Shown: positions 52,913 to 61,673 of the stretch, one piece after another
How positions within the stretch are numbered: position 1 is the first letter of the stretch
How the letters are laid out: each line of letters opens with the position of its first letter
Assembly (NCBI GenBank): GCA_937930635.1
Contig: CALHCF010000013.1
Location: 62,001 to 126,000 of the forward strand
Direction: 5' to 3'
Length of the DNA stretch: 64,000 nt
Source: an uncultured Rhizobiaceae group bacterium
GTDB taxonomy: Bacteria > Pseudomonadota > Alphaproteobacteria > Rhizobiales > Rhizobiaceae
Position numbers and translations under genes: made by a program
The notes under the pieces: model-generated
Told to the model about the DNA's origin: nothing
Database searches by the model: none
The model's input: the letters and a program-made list of their open reading frames with translations, nothing else

Positions 52913-53554
52913 CTATTTCATATCGCTGAACCGACGAGATAGTTCATCAACCTGCGCGTTGTTGAGGTGACGAACCTTCTGCCCCCTGAGCGTGACGAGC
53001 AGTTTTGCGGTTTCCTCCAGTTCTTCGGCGGCATAGACAGCAGAATGAAGGTCCTTCCCGCTTACCACCGGGCCATGATTTGCCAGAAGCACAGCGGCTG
53101 CATCTCCGTTCAGATTGCGGATATGATCCCCCATCGCCTCATCGCCCGGCGGCTCGTAGGGTAGCAACCGCACCTTACCCACCCGCATCACAACATAGGG
53201 TGTGATTGGTGGTATGCAGTCGTTTGGATCGGTATCCTCCAGACAGGAAAGTGCCGTAGCAAAAGTCGAATGCAGGTGAACCACCGCTCCGGCCTGGGGT
53301 CGTGTCTGATAAAAGGCGCGGTGCAGGAAGACTTCTTTTGATGGCTTGTCGCCGCTGACCAGATTGCCTTTGTCATCGAGCCTGCTGATGCGATCGGCCT
53401 CAAGCGCCCCAAGCGATGAGTTGGTGGGCGTCATCAACAAACCATTTTCCAGGCGAACCGAAATATTTCCGGCTGTTCCAACGCTGAAACCACGCTCAAA
53501 GAGCGAACGAGCCAGCCGCACCATCTCGCTGCGCAGGGATGCTTCATCCATCAT
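52913..53554 (-). CDS. otnC: 3-oxo-tetronate 4-phosphate decarboxylase (class II aldolase/adducin family)
   Basis: 213 residues. Zinc-site and family motifs GTAGNISVRLENGLLMTPTN, AVVHLHSTFATALS and LLANHGPVVSGKDL. The kinase gene otnK overlaps by four bases upstream. Together they turn 3-oxo-tetronate to dihydroxyacetone phosphate and CO2. No accompanying dehydrogenase or isomerase gene is seen. Confidence 0.9.
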   Translation of the reverse strand: MMDEASLRSEMVRLARSLFERGFSVGTAGNISVRLENGLLMTPTNSSLGALEADRISRLDDKGNLVSGDKPSKEVFLHRAFYQTRPQAGAVVHLHSTFATALSCLEDTDPNDCIPPITPYVVMRVGKVRLLPYEPPGDEAMGDHIRNLNGDAAAVLLANHGPVVSGKDLHSAVYAAEELEETAKLLVTLRGQKVRHLNNAQVDELSRRFSDMK

Positions 53555-54801
53555 GATTGCCCGGCCAACAGTTTCGCCGCCTTCTCGAAAAAATCGACGG
53601 TTCCAAAATTTCCTGACTTTAGCGCGACAACAAGATCAGATCCCGCCCGCAACGCAGGAACGCCGGGGTCGATCTCCGGACCGATTTCAAATTGCTCAAC
53701 CGCCAGTCCCTCAACCACCGCACCGGAAGTCTCTCCACCTGCCACGATCAGTCGCTCAACACCTGCTGAAACGAGAAGCCGGGCAGTGTCTGAAAAAAAT
53801 CTCTCCAGTGCTTCTGCTGATTTTTCGCGGCCGAATTTTTTCTGTATCTGTTTGACCGCTCCGGGATCGGCCGAACTGTAAATTACCGGCAGACTATCCG
53901 CCTTCATGGCCCAGTCCACCACTGCCTCGGGTACAAGTGCACCGGACATGACTTCTGTGACTGAAATCTCATAGCCGGGATGATCGCGCTGATGTTTTTC
54001 CAGCTGGCCTCGTGTCGCAATCGAGCAGGAACCCGATAGTATGACGCAAGATCCCCGTTGCCCTGTCCACGGGGTCGGGGATTGGTTCGCCAGGCCTTTT
54101 CTGTGAAAATTGGCGGGCAATCCAAGTGCCACCCCTGAGGCGCCGGTGACGAGGGGCAATCCATCTGCCGCCGCTCCTATTTCACGCAAATCCGCGTCGC
54201 GCAGGGCATCAACCACGATCAAACGCTTTCCCGCCTCAGCTTCATTATCAAGCGCGGTCAAAATGGCATCTCGGCCCCGCAAAACGATGTCTGCAGCCAC
54301 GTGACCGACGTCCAAGGCGGTCTGATGAGTGAGCCAGCGGCGTATATCGGGGTCGGTCATGGGCGTTATGGGATGATTTTCCATCCCCGATTTGTTCAAT
54401 AAGACATCGTTGACAAACAGATGTCCCTGATAGACCGAGCGGTTTGTTCCGGGAAATGCCGGACAGACAATCACCTTTTCAGCCCCTAGCGCCTTTGCCA
54501 GCGCCTCGGCTACCGGGCCGATATTTCCTTCTTTCGTGGAATCAAATGTCGAGCAATACTTAAAGAAAAACTGCACACATCCCTGCGCTTGCAACCACCG
54601 CAAAGCCTGCAGGGAAAGGCGGACTGCCTGCGCAGGATCGATTGACCTGGACTTCAGGGAAATCACGCCAGCCTCGACATCATCACTGGCCGGACCGTCA
54701 GGTATGCCGGTGTACTGAACAACGTTCAGCCCTTCCTTGGCCAGCGTATTGGCCAGATCACTGGAGCCCGTGAAATCATCCCCTATGCAGCCGAGTAACA
54801 T
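53551..54801 (-). CDS. otnK: 3-oxo-tetronate kinase
   Basis: 416 residues, DUF1537 family. N-terminal GCIGDDFTGSSDLANTLA (sugar-acid binding) and C-terminal nucleotide domain with LIVAGGETSGAVVEGLAV and EIGPEIDPGVPALRAG. It phosphorylates a four-carbon 3-oxo acid derived from D-threonate or L-erythronate. Operon with otnC. Confidence 0.93.
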   Translation of the reverse strand: MLLGCIGDDFTGSSDLANTLAKEGLNVVQYTGIPDGPASDDVEAGVISLKSRSIDPAQAVRLSLQALRWLQAQGCVQFFFKYCSTFDSTKEGNIGPVAEALAKALGAEKVIVCPAFPGTNRSVYQGHLFVNDVLLNKSGMENHPITPMTDPDIRRWLTHQTALDVGHVAADIVLRGRDAILTALDNEAEAGKRLIVVDALRDADLREIGAAADGLPLVTGASGVALGLPANFHRKGLANQSPTPWTGQRGSCVILSGSCSIATRGQLEKHQRDHPGYEISVTEVMSGALVPEAVVDWAMKADSLPVIYSSADPGAVKQIQKKFGREKSAEALERFFSDTARLLVSAGVERLIVAGGETSGAVVEGLAVEQFEIGPEIDPGVPALRAGSDLVVALKSGNFGTVDFFEKAAKLLAGQS

Positions 54802-54975
54802 CGGATGCCTCCAATATATTCCTACATAATTTCAGGCACTTTTGGACGCAGACCTGGCAATTGGCAAGCGCGGGTGGCCGTGCTTTGAACCGGGGGCCGC
54901 AGCCAGGCTTGTGCTTGCCGGTTGTGCAGACTTGTGGCAAACCGAACACGTTTTGAACAACGAGCAGTGCAAACC

Positions 54976-56166
54976 ATGGCCGTGAACTCTCTAGGCTTTG
55001 ATAAATCCCCCGATGATACCCGTGTGGTCGTTGCCATGTCGGGCGGCGTGGATTCGTCCGTGGTTGCCTGCCTGTTGAAACGCCAGGGTTATGATGTTGT
55101 GGGCATGACCCTTCAACTCTATGACAATGGTGCTGCAGTACACCGCAAGGGTGCCTGTTGTGCGGGTCAGGATATTCATGATGCGCGCCGGGTTTCGGAA
55201 CAGATGGGTTTCCCTCACTATGTTCTGGACTACGAGCAGCGCTTTCGTGAACAGGTCATCGACCCTTTTGCAAATGCCTATATCGACGGCGAAACGCCGA
55301 TACCTTGCGTTGCGTGTAACCAGACCGTCAAGTTTTCAGATCTGTTGACGACCGCCCGCGAACTGGGCGCTGATTGTCTTGCGACAGGGCATTATATTGT
55401 CAGCCGACAGGGCGACAACGGCCATCGTCAGCTGTTCCGCCCGGCTGATTCAGATAAAGACCAGAGCTATTTTCTGTTTGCCACGACGCAAGAACAACTC
55501 GATTTTCTTCGTTTCCCTCTAGGCGAAATACCAAAGGCCGAAACGCGGGCCATGGCCGAAGAAATGGAGCTTTCCGTCGCGGCGAAGTCTGACAGTCAGG
55601 ATATCTGTTTTGTGCCAAAAGGAAGCTATGCGGATATCATCGCCAAGCTTCGGCCCGAAGCAGGAACACCGGGAGATATCGTCCATGTGGATGGACGTAT
55701 TCTGGGCCGTCATGACGGTATCATTCACTACACAATTGGCCAGCGTCGGGGCATCGGCGTGGCGACGGGTGATCCTCTCTATGTCGTCAATCTCAATGCC
55801 GACAGCGCCACCGTTACGGTTGGTCCGCGCCAAGCTCTGGCCACGCGCCGTATCATATTGCGGGATGTCAATTGGTTGGATGACACGCCACTTGATAATC
55901 TTCCCCGGGACGGGCTGGCTCTTTACGTGCGGGTCCGTTCCACCCGTCCGCCGGTCCCGGCTGTTCTGACGTTGGAAAATGATGATGCTGTCATCACACT
56001 GGCCGATAACGAGGATGGTATTTCACCGGGGCAGGCCTGTGTCTTTTATCAAAACGGCGATCAGCGGTCGCGGGTTTTGGGTGGTGGCTGGATCAAATCC
56101 GCCGACCATGACTTCGCTGCGGTTCGTAATCACGAAATGGCTGCTGAGCCAGCTGCGATTACCTGA
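54976..56166 (+). CDS. mnmA: tRNA 2-thiouridine(34) synthase MnmA
   Basis: 396 residues from the ATG at 54976. PP-loop SGGVDSS at residues 22-28, catalytic cysteines C114 (CNQTVKF) and C211 ([13 protein letters not shown]), and the C-terminal beta barrel ([20 protein letters not shown]). It thiolates U34 of Glu, Gln and Lys tRNAs. Located just before tRNA-Met. Confidence 0.97.
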   Translation: MAVNSLGFDKSPDDTRVVVAMSGGVDSSVVACLLKRQGYDVVGMTLQLYDNGAAVHRKGACCAGQDIHDARRVSEQMGFPHYVLDYEQRFREQVIDPFANAYIDGETPIPCVACNQTVKFSDLLTTARELGADCLATGHYIVSRQGDNGHRQLFRPADSDKDQSYFLFATTQEQLDFLRFPLGEIPKAETRAMAEEMELSVAAKSDSQDICFVPKGSYADIIAKLRPEAGTPGDIVHVDGRILGRHDGIIHYTIGQRRGIGVATGDPLYVVNLNADSATVTVGPRQALATRRIILRDVNWLDDTPLDNLPRDGLALYVRVRSTRPPVPAVLTLENDDAVITLADNEDGISPGQACVFYQNGDQRSRVLGGGWIKSADHDFAAVRNHEMAAEPAAIT

Positions 56167-56337
56167 TTGTTCCAACAGTCAACGGGACTGATGAAGCTGC
56201 AAGATACGCTGTTGACAGTAAGCCGCCGCCGACCCTATATCCCGTGCGGTTGAAGCAGCCAAAGTGCCCTTCACACCGGCCGCACTTCATGGGCATCGCC
56301 CACGAAACTGCAGCAATGTCCATCCGGACCACCCTGT

Positions 56338-56414
56338 GGCGGGGTAGCTCAGCTGGTTAGAGCAGCGGAATCATAATCCGCGTGTCGGGGGTTCAAGTCC
56401 CTCTCCCGCTACCA
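56338..56414 (+). tRNA. tRNA-Met (CAT), elongator type
   Basis: 77 nucleotides with encoded CCA. Anticodon stem GCGGA/TCCGC around the loop ATCATAA, anticodon CAT. D loop AGCTGGTTAGA and T arm GGGGGTTCAAGTCCC are canonical. The acceptor stem lets G1 and U72 pair as a wobble. An integrase gene lies 465 bases downstream, so the 3' end is the likely insertion site of the following island. Confidence 0.95.
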
Positions 56415-56878
56415 ACAAAATCAATAACTTACAGTAATTTCAGATTTTGCCAAATGCTCTTAGGCACGCATTAGGCACGCAAATATTTTGGCGGCATGTT
56501 TTTTATGCTTTGAACTTTTGCTGAGAAGGGAAGAGGGAAGTAGCGGCCTGCTTCTAGCTTCAATATTTGAAATTGGTTTCCAATTTGATCGAATATCAAA
56601 TTTGGCCCTTGAATAATAGCAAGAGTGGTTAGCAGATTCTCGAGTTATATTCTCTGGTTAAAAGCGTGAGTTCGAATCTCAAATCTACATCTCATCGCCC
56701 GCTCCAATTTCTCTTCTCATACATTCTCATAAATCACCTAAAACCCTTACAAAACAAGGGTTTTTGTGTTATCGTGCTTCTCATTGCAGAACATGGAAAA
56801 CCATAAAATTCCGTCCATTTGTTGTACAAGTGTTGTACAATTTCTCAAATTCTCGGAATTTTGTTGTACAGCGAGAGA
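56415..56878. other. Spacer between tRNA-Met and integrase, with short repeats
   Basis: Holds no supported gene. TTAGGCACGCA occurs as a tandem duplication (56460-56470 and 56471-56481). GTTGTACA occurs three times at 56821-56828, 56832-56839 and 56863-56870, next to the integrase start. GTTCGAATC at about 56669-56677 inside a 4-bp stem resembles a tRNA T arm, perhaps a decayed tRNA fragment. Confidence 0.6.
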
Positions 56879-58075
56879 ATGGCACTCACAGACGCTCAAA
56901 TTCGTGGCTTTAAGCCGGAAGGAAAACGCTACCGAAAATCGGATGCAAATGGCCTTTATCTGGAGGTCATGCCTACCGGGGGAAAGTTCTTCCGGTTGGC
57001 TTGTCGGCTTGATGGAAAACAGCGAACATTCTTTATCGGCGAGTATCCTGACATGCGTCTGGCAGATGCGAGGCTAAAAGCCGCTGAATACAAGCGCAGC
57101 GCTAAAGAGGGAAAAGACCCTACAGCAGACCAGAAAGAAGAGAAAGCCGAGAGAGAAAAAGTTGATCCGCTCTGGAAAGATATCGCCCAGGATTACCTCA
57201 TGCTTCGCCAGCGAAGTGGCGCCGCGCAACGGACACTTCAGAAACTACATCGACAAATTCAGGTTACGATAGACGCGTTGGGGGATAGGGAAGTCACAGA
57301 CATTACAGCAGAGGATGTGCTCGATGTGGTCAATCCGATTGCAGACGCAGGACATGTCGAAAACGCCCATGAGATACGATCACGGTTTTCGCAAGTGTTT
57401 CGCTATGCTGCTGCAAGGGGACTGGTGAAACACGACCCAGCATCCATGACCATCGACGCTATGGTCCCTAGAAAGAGAGGGGAGTTCGCAGGCCTTACCG
57501 ATCCAAAAGAAGTGGGTCAGTTAATGAAAGACATTCATGCATATCGCGAACGCTATTTCTGGGTTGGTTCTGCATTGCTTCTTTCAGCCTATCTGTTTCC
57601 TCGTAATTCCGAACTGCGCGGCATGCGCTGGGATGAAATTGACTGGAAAGAAAAGCTCTGGGAAATTCCAGCTGAGCGCATGAAAATGAAACGGGAGCAC
57701 ATTGTGCCTCTACCGAAGCAAGCAATAAAAGTGCTGAAGGAAGTCAAGAAAATTCATCTTGGAGCTGAGTTGGTTTTCCCGGCTCCTCGTGATCCAACTC
57801 GAATGATGTCTGACGCCACTTTCGGAAAAGCACTACGCTCGATGGGATACTCAAGCGATCGCCATGTCCACCATGGTTTCCGAACTACTGCCAGCACACT
57901 GCTTAACGAAATGGGCTGGAACTCTGATTGGATCGAGCGACAACTTGCGCACGTTCAACAGAACCGCGTCAGAGCCAGCTACAACAAGGCAGAATATCTG
58001 GAAGGCCGAAGGGAAATGATGCAGGCCTATGCAGACAGAACAGATGAGTTGGGTGGTATGATCACGAAAACGTGA
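56879..58075 (+). CDS. Tyrosine-type site-specific integrase, P4 family
   Basis: 398 residues from the ATG at 56879; the frame continues to 56819. N-terminal DUF4102-like arm-binding domain (about 1-90; ALTDAQIRGFKPEGKRYRKS), core-binding domain (about 100-190), and catalytic domain with R247 (SELRGMRWDEID), H332xxR335 (HHGFRTTAS), H358 (QLAHVQQNR) and nucleophile Y368 (ASYNKAEYL). All catalytic residues are present, so the protein looks active. Its place beside tRNA-Met is typical of integrative elements that target tRNA 3' ends. Confidence 0.95.
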   Translation: MALTDAQIRGFKPEGKRYRKSDANGLYLEVMPTGGKFFRLACRLDGKQRTFFIGEYPDMRLADARLKAAEYKRSAKEGKDPTADQKEEKAEREKVDPLWKDIAQDYLMLRQRSGAAQRTLQKLHRQIQVTIDALGDREVTDITAEDVLDVVNPIADAGHVENAHEIRSRFSQVFRYAAARGLVKHDPASMTIDAMVPRKRGEFAGLTDPKEVGQLMKDIHAYRERYFWVGSALLLSAYLFPRNSELRGMRWDEIDWKEKLWEIPAERMKMKREHIVPLPKQAIKVLKEVKKIHLGAELVFPAPRDPTRMMSDATFGKALRSMGYSSDRHVHHGFRTTASTLLNEMGWNSDWIERQLAHVQQNRVRASYNKAEYLEGRREMMQAYADRTDELGGMITKT

Positions 58076-58192
58076 TCAAAAAACATTCCGTACCATCCAA
58101 ACAAATAGAAAACATTGCTGAACATGCTGCTCGGTGACAGCGTGTGAAGTGTGATTAAATTAGGTGTCCTCAACAACAGAGGATATTTAAAA

Positions 58193-58258
58193 ATGCAAAC
58201 ACCTAGATCATTTGCAATGAAGGCCAACCAATCTCAACTTCCGAAATCGGGGAGCTGA
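58193..58258 (+). CDS. Possible 21-residue leader peptide before the DUF7227 gene
   Basis: ATG 58193 to TGA 58256-58258, with ACAGAGGAT upstream. It ends four bases before the next start, and its last codons contain the Shine-Dalgarno (GGGGAG) of that gene, so translational coupling is possible. Short ORFs arise by chance, so this is weak. Confidence 0.25.
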   Translation: MQTPRSFAMKANQSQLPKSGS

Positions 58259-58261
58259 GAT

Positions 58262-58996
58262 ATGTCAAAGTTTCTAATAACCAAGCGATCACAAAACCGG
58301 GTTACCGGCCCGATTATGGTCACAACCAGCCCTCGCAAAACATGCCCAAGCGCATGTCCATTCAGAAAAACTTCTGATAGCGACCAGGCCGGACTCTGTT
58401 ATGCTGAACATGGAATGTTAGGTGGCTTCCTATGGACAAAACTTGATGATTTACTGGTCGGTGGATCATTCCAAAACGGTGCTATCAAAGTTCATTCTTT
58501 AGAAGAGCTCTGCAATTCTATCCGGTCGTTACCCAAGGGTACAATCTGGCGGCATAATCAAGCCGGTGATCTACCAACAAAAGATGGGGAAACGATTGAC
58601 GTAGCAGAACTGGACTGTTTGGTGGCTGCGAATGATAATAAGCAAGGTTTCACCTACACCCACTTTGACGTGATCAATAACGAAAACAACTGCGAGGCCG
58701 TAAAGTCAGCTAACGACAACGGCTTTACGATAAACCTGAGCGCAAATGATTTAGAACATGCTGACCAGTTGTCTGAAACAAATGCAGGGCCTGTGACAGT
58801 TGTTGTACCAGCTTCCCAAACTATGAACACTCTGACGCCCAATGGGGTAAAAGTAGTTGTCTGTCCTGCTCGGGTACGGGAAAACGTAACATGCGCAACC
58901 TGCCGCTTATGTGCACGTCAGCGTGATTTTGTGATCGGGTTCCCTGCATTGGGCCGCAATCAACACAAACTTAAGGCAGCGAATGACAATGCGTGA
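58262..58996 (+). CDS. DUF7227-family phage/mobile-element protein
   Basis: 244 residues. Cysteines cluster at both ends: CPSACPFR near residues 29-36 and CATCRLCARQ near 217-226, resembling a metal or Fe-S site. The middle (GTIWRHNQAGDLPT, GFTYTHFDV, then ANDNGFTINLSANDLEHADQ) is the conserved part of a family I know from phages and prophage-like regions. Function not established. The location next to an integrase fits. Confidence 0.75.
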   Translation: MSKFLITKRSQNRVTGPIMVTTSPRKTCPSACPFRKTSDSDQAGLCYAEHGMLGGFLWTKLDDLLVGGSFQNGAIKVHSLEELCNSIRSLPKGTIWRHNQAGDLPTKDGETIDVAELDCLVAANDNKQGFTYTHFDVINNENNCEAVKSANDNGFTINLSANDLEHADQLSETNAGPVTVVVPASQTMNTLTPNGVKVVVCPARVRENVTCATCRLCARQRDFVIGFPALGRNQHKLKAANDNA

Positions 58997-59011
58997 ACGG
59001 TAAGGCTTCCT

Positions 59012-59148
59012 AATGATAGCTAGTTCCTTGCTCAATGACATGGACTGGAACGCAGATTGAATCCGATCGGCAACTCGCTCATGTTTATCAGAACCTTATC
59101 CAAGCTAGCTACAACAAGGCCGCATCTGACAAATTGCAAATTAATTAA
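59012..59148 (+). pseudogene. C-terminal remnant of a second integrase
   Basis: In translation ASSLLNDMDWNAD matches ASTLLNEMGWNSD of the intact integrase, then a TGA replaces the next Trp codon and one base is inserted; after the shift RQLAHVYQNLIQASYNKA continues the match to the catalytic His and Tyr region. The frame ends at TAA 59146-59148. Confidence 0.8.
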
Positions 59149-59449
59149 AAAGGGCTTGCAAAAAGGGAGCCATCCACACAGGACAAAGTGACCAATTTAG
59201 TTTTGGTGCTTTGTTCTGGTTCCGACTCTCATCAGTTAACTACGTTGCACAACTAGGATCATTTGTGCCTTATTATGAACGATATTCATGCCTATGTAGC
59301 ACTATCGATATATGCCAGACTACTTGGCTTCTTCGCCCATCGTTGATGGCTGCGCACAACTCAGGCTCTCCCATAATAATCGACTTTTAGCAGGACACGC
59401 AAAACACGTGTGCTTCTGTATGTGCAATCCATTGGTGAAAGGAATTACA
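59149..59449. other. Intergenic region with an integrase-like 21-bp fragment
   Basis: ATGAACGATATTCATGCCTA at 59275 matches ATGAAAGACATTCATGCATA in the intact integrase (at about 57526) with three mismatches in 21 positions. It lies downstream of the C-terminal remnant although it belongs earlier in the gene, so the copy has been rearranged. Nothing else is recognised here. Confidence 0.55.
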
Positions 59450-59658
59450 ATGACCAACGGCACCGCAAATTTTATAACGGACAAAAAGGCTTCGGCTTTA
59501 TTCAACCCGAAGATGAAAGCAATGATGTTTTCGTTCACGCGACCGCTCTTGAGAGAGCCGGCATCAGCGGATTGGCTGAAGGGCAAAAGGTTACCTTCGA
59601 AACTGAGGTCGATAGCCGCTCAGGCAAAACAGCAGTCAGCACGATTGAAATTGCCTAG
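59450..59658 (+). pseudogene. Cold-shock (Csp) protein gene with N-terminal frameshift
   Basis: ATG 59450 follows a good Shine-Dalgarno (GAAAGGAA). The first codons read MTNGTA, then the Csp frame needs one more base: [32 protein letters not shown] and [20 protein letters not shown] follow in the next frame. A one-base deletion near 59466-59473 is the simplest reading. The Csp frame is also open from an ATG at 59410, but that would replace the conserved start with unrelated residues. A sequencing error cannot be excluded. Confidence 0.65.
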
Positions 59659-59705
59659 TACTTGAAAAATTAAGAGGCTGACCACGGATGTACTGGCAGC
59701 TTTGA

Positions 59706-59755
59706 CCGGAGACTTGCTCTCCGGAACGAAAGGCGGGGTAGCTCCCCGCTTTTTT
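59706..59755 (+). terminator. Tandem hairpins with T-run after the Csp gene
   Basis: CCGGAGA (59706-59712) pairs with TCTCCGG (59718-59724), then GCGGGG (59733-59738) pairs with CCCCGC (59744-59749) followed by TTTTTT. Confidence 0.85.
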
Positions 59756-59934
59756 GCATTTTCAACCCGCGCCCATTCAAACGAGCAACTTTTCCTAAGG
59801 TCAGTGGCAAACTTTACCGATTTGAAACTGATGATCCAATGACATTCTTTGGAAGTATGAGCGTCGCTCTACGCCGAAGTAGAGGGCAAAGAAATGACAA
59901 GGGATCGTGCGTCGTAAATTGTGATCCTTCACGA

Positions 59935-60177
59935 CTACTTTAGTTCGAGAGCTTGTCTTGCAGCTTTTTTTGCTGCGGCAAGGGTTTCCTCTTTACCACG
60001 TTCATCATGGGGTACGCCCTCGGATTTTGGTGGACCAAAAATTGTCCATTCAAAAAATCGTCCAACGTAGATCAGTGCCACCCGATCGGATTTGCTACAC
60101 TCGAGGACGTAGCTTGTGTGTAACGAGTTTGATCCGCGCAATTTCCAGGTACGAGGTGCATTTGAATTAGATGCCAT
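59935..60177 (-). CDS. Hypothetical protein
   Basis: 80 residues, MASNSNAPRTWKLRGSNSLH at the start, then VALIYVGRFFEWTIFGPPKS and a helical alanine/lysine-rich end. I do not recognise the family. It is part of a cluster of minus-strand small genes between the Csp gene and the Cys-repeat protein. Confidence 0.55.
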   Translation of the reverse strand: MASNSNAPRTWKLRGSNSLHTSYVLECSKSDRVALIYVGRFFEWTIFGPPKSEGVPHDERGKEETLAAAKKAARQALELK

Positions 60178-60198
60178 GAGTAACAGCGGTGTTCATAT

Positions 60199-60459
60199 TT
60201 AAAAATCTGTTGTTTTGAGCGTGTAGGTCGTCCCACTACTTCTGGAGTACACTTTGCGAGCAGCGTTGTGAATCAAGTCTATTTGAGCATCAAAAGCTGA
60301 TAAACAATCACTTTGAGAGTATTCACCGCCAACAGCCTTAGCTAAAGCACCGGCATCGACATAAAAATTTACCACGAACAAATCATCATATCCTACAAAA
60401 CCGACGGCGTTGCGGGTGCTGTCAAAATTGCGTGACGGGTTTGGGAACGATATCGTCAC
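60199..60459 (-). CDS. DUF1488 family protein
   Basis: 86 residues. FPNPSRNFDSTRNAVGFVGY, then the acidic VNFYVDAGALAKAVGG and LSAFDAQIDLIHNAARKVYS fit DUF1488. Members are small proteins of unknown function common in Rhizobiales. It overlaps the upstream gene by four bases, so they are coupled. Confidence 0.78.
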   Translation of the reverse strand: MTISFPNPSRNFDSTRNAVGFVGYDDLFVVNFYVDAGALAKAVGGEYSQSDCLSAFDAQIDLIHNAARKVYSRSSGTTYTLKTTDF

Positions 60460-60791
60460 TTCTGTGCACCAGAGACCTTTGTGCTTCTGTTCTTTGGCGC
60501 GATTGATACGTCAGGTAGTTTACCAAAGGTTTGCTCGATAAGAGCATCATGTTCACTCGCCTGAGACACACCTGCCTGTTGAATCAGTTCCTGAGTAATT
60601 ACGCGCTCATGATGTTCAAACTGATTTTGAATTCGGTATTGCGGCGAGTTTCCTCTCAGTGGAAGCGTGGCGGTGATGCGGTAAGTCTCAGTTTCGGCAG
60701 TTGCTGTTTTCCCTTTTATAAGCACATTCTGTCCAACCGAAAAAATATGCGTCGAGCTATTTCTGTTTTTGTTTTGGGATACATTATTCAC
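60456..60791 (-). CDS. Hypothetical protein linked to DUF1488
   Basis: 111 residues. FSVGQNVLIKGKTATAETET, then YRITATLPLRGNSPQYRIQN and HHERVITQEL resemble small beta-rich proteins in rhizobial genomes that carry no assigned function. It overlaps the DUF1488 start by four bases. Confidence 0.6.
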   Translation of the reverse strand: MNNVSQNKNRNSSTHIFSVGQNVLIKGKTATAETETYRITATLPLRGNSPQYRIQNQFEHHERVITQELIQQAGVSQASEHDALIEQTFGKLPDVSIAPKNRSTKVSGAQK

Positions 60792-60887
60792 GGCAATTTT
60801 TTCCTTTTTCAGTAGCTTTAACGCTGGTAACTGATTTCAATTCTTACTTTCCCGGAAACTAAATTCTTGTTCCTAAAGTCTGGAGGT

Positions 60888-61673
60888 TCACTTTTGCCGA
60901 ACACAATCTCCATTTGTGTTCCGAAACCCGCGATTGCATTCCCAGTCATTGCCTGTTCGGTTCAAATGGGCGTTGATGGGAACGTCGATCGAATTACAAG
61001 TATTATTGCCAGTGGAGTAACCGCGTTCGCATATCCAACCAGGGCCATAAGACGCATCATCAAAATATGCGTTCTCGGGAATGACAATTTCGGCGCACGT
61101 ATCATCCGTCACCCTGTAGCCGCGGTCGCAGGTCCATGGCTGTCCATATTTTTTTGAGTTCAAGTGGGCGTTTTCAGGGACGACAATCAGAACGCATGTA
61201 TCAGGTTCCTGTTCGTATCCGCGCTTGCATAACCATCCAGGCCCATAATTGTCATTTGTCAGATAGGCGTGTGCGGGTAGAGCTATCTCCTCGCAGCCAT
61301 CGTCGACCGCGCGATACCGGCGCAAGCAGCGCCATCTGTTGCCATCAGCATCCAGGTAAGCATTTTTGGGTAACACAACCTCAATGCATTTTGTCCCATC
61401 CACTTCTTTATATCCGTGAAGACATTCCCAACCCCTGCCAAATGGTTGGTCAGTAGGATGTGCATTTTCCGGAACTATTACTGCAGAGCAAGTATCGTTT
61501 TTAGCCCTAAAGCCAAGATCGCACTCCCAGCCGCTACCATAGTTTTTGGCGTGCGCGTTATCCGGAATCGAACTGGTTTGGGCAGATGCCGGAGTTAATA
61601 ATGAACTGATTGTAACCAATAGGATGAAAATTGCACTGCAGAATCTTGATGCCGGCCACTCAAATATGATCAT
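60888..61673 (-). CDS. Secreted protein of seven Cys-pair repeats
   Basis: 261 residues. Signal peptide 1-31 (ISSLLTPASA). The rest is seven tandem units of 30-34 residues with the pattern NAHL-x(4-7)-G-x-W-x-C-x-RGY-x(5-7)-C-x(3-5)-VPE. Each unit has two cysteines, 14 in all, probably forming a disulfide in each unit. No transmembrane anchor follows. The function is unknown; an exported adhesion, shield or inhibitor role is possible but not shown. The start overlaps the upstream gene by one base. Confidence 0.85.
   Translation of the reverse strand: MIIFEWPASRFCSAIFILLVTISSLLTPASAQTSSIPDNAHAKNYGSGWECDLGFRAKNDTCSAVIVPENAHPTDQPFGRGWECLHGYKEVDGTKCIEVVLPKNAYLDADGNRWRCLRRYRAVDDGCEEIALPAHAYLTNDNYGPGWLCKRGYEQEPDTCVLIVVPENAHLNSKKYGQPWTCDRGYRVTDDTCAEIVIPENAYFDDASYGPGWICERGYSTGNNTCNSIDVPINAHLNRTGNDWECNRGFRNTNGDCVRQK

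Noticed and set aside
56620-56700. Possible second tRNA gene (T-arm-like GTTCGAATC)
   Set aside because: No acceptor stem, D arm or anticodon stem can be drawn around it; at most a decayed fragment.
61531-61539. CCGCTACCA, matching the last nine bases of the tRNA-Met 3' end
   Set aside because: It is too short for an attachment repeat and lies in the conserved W-x-C unit of the Cys-repeat protein; chance is the simpler reading.
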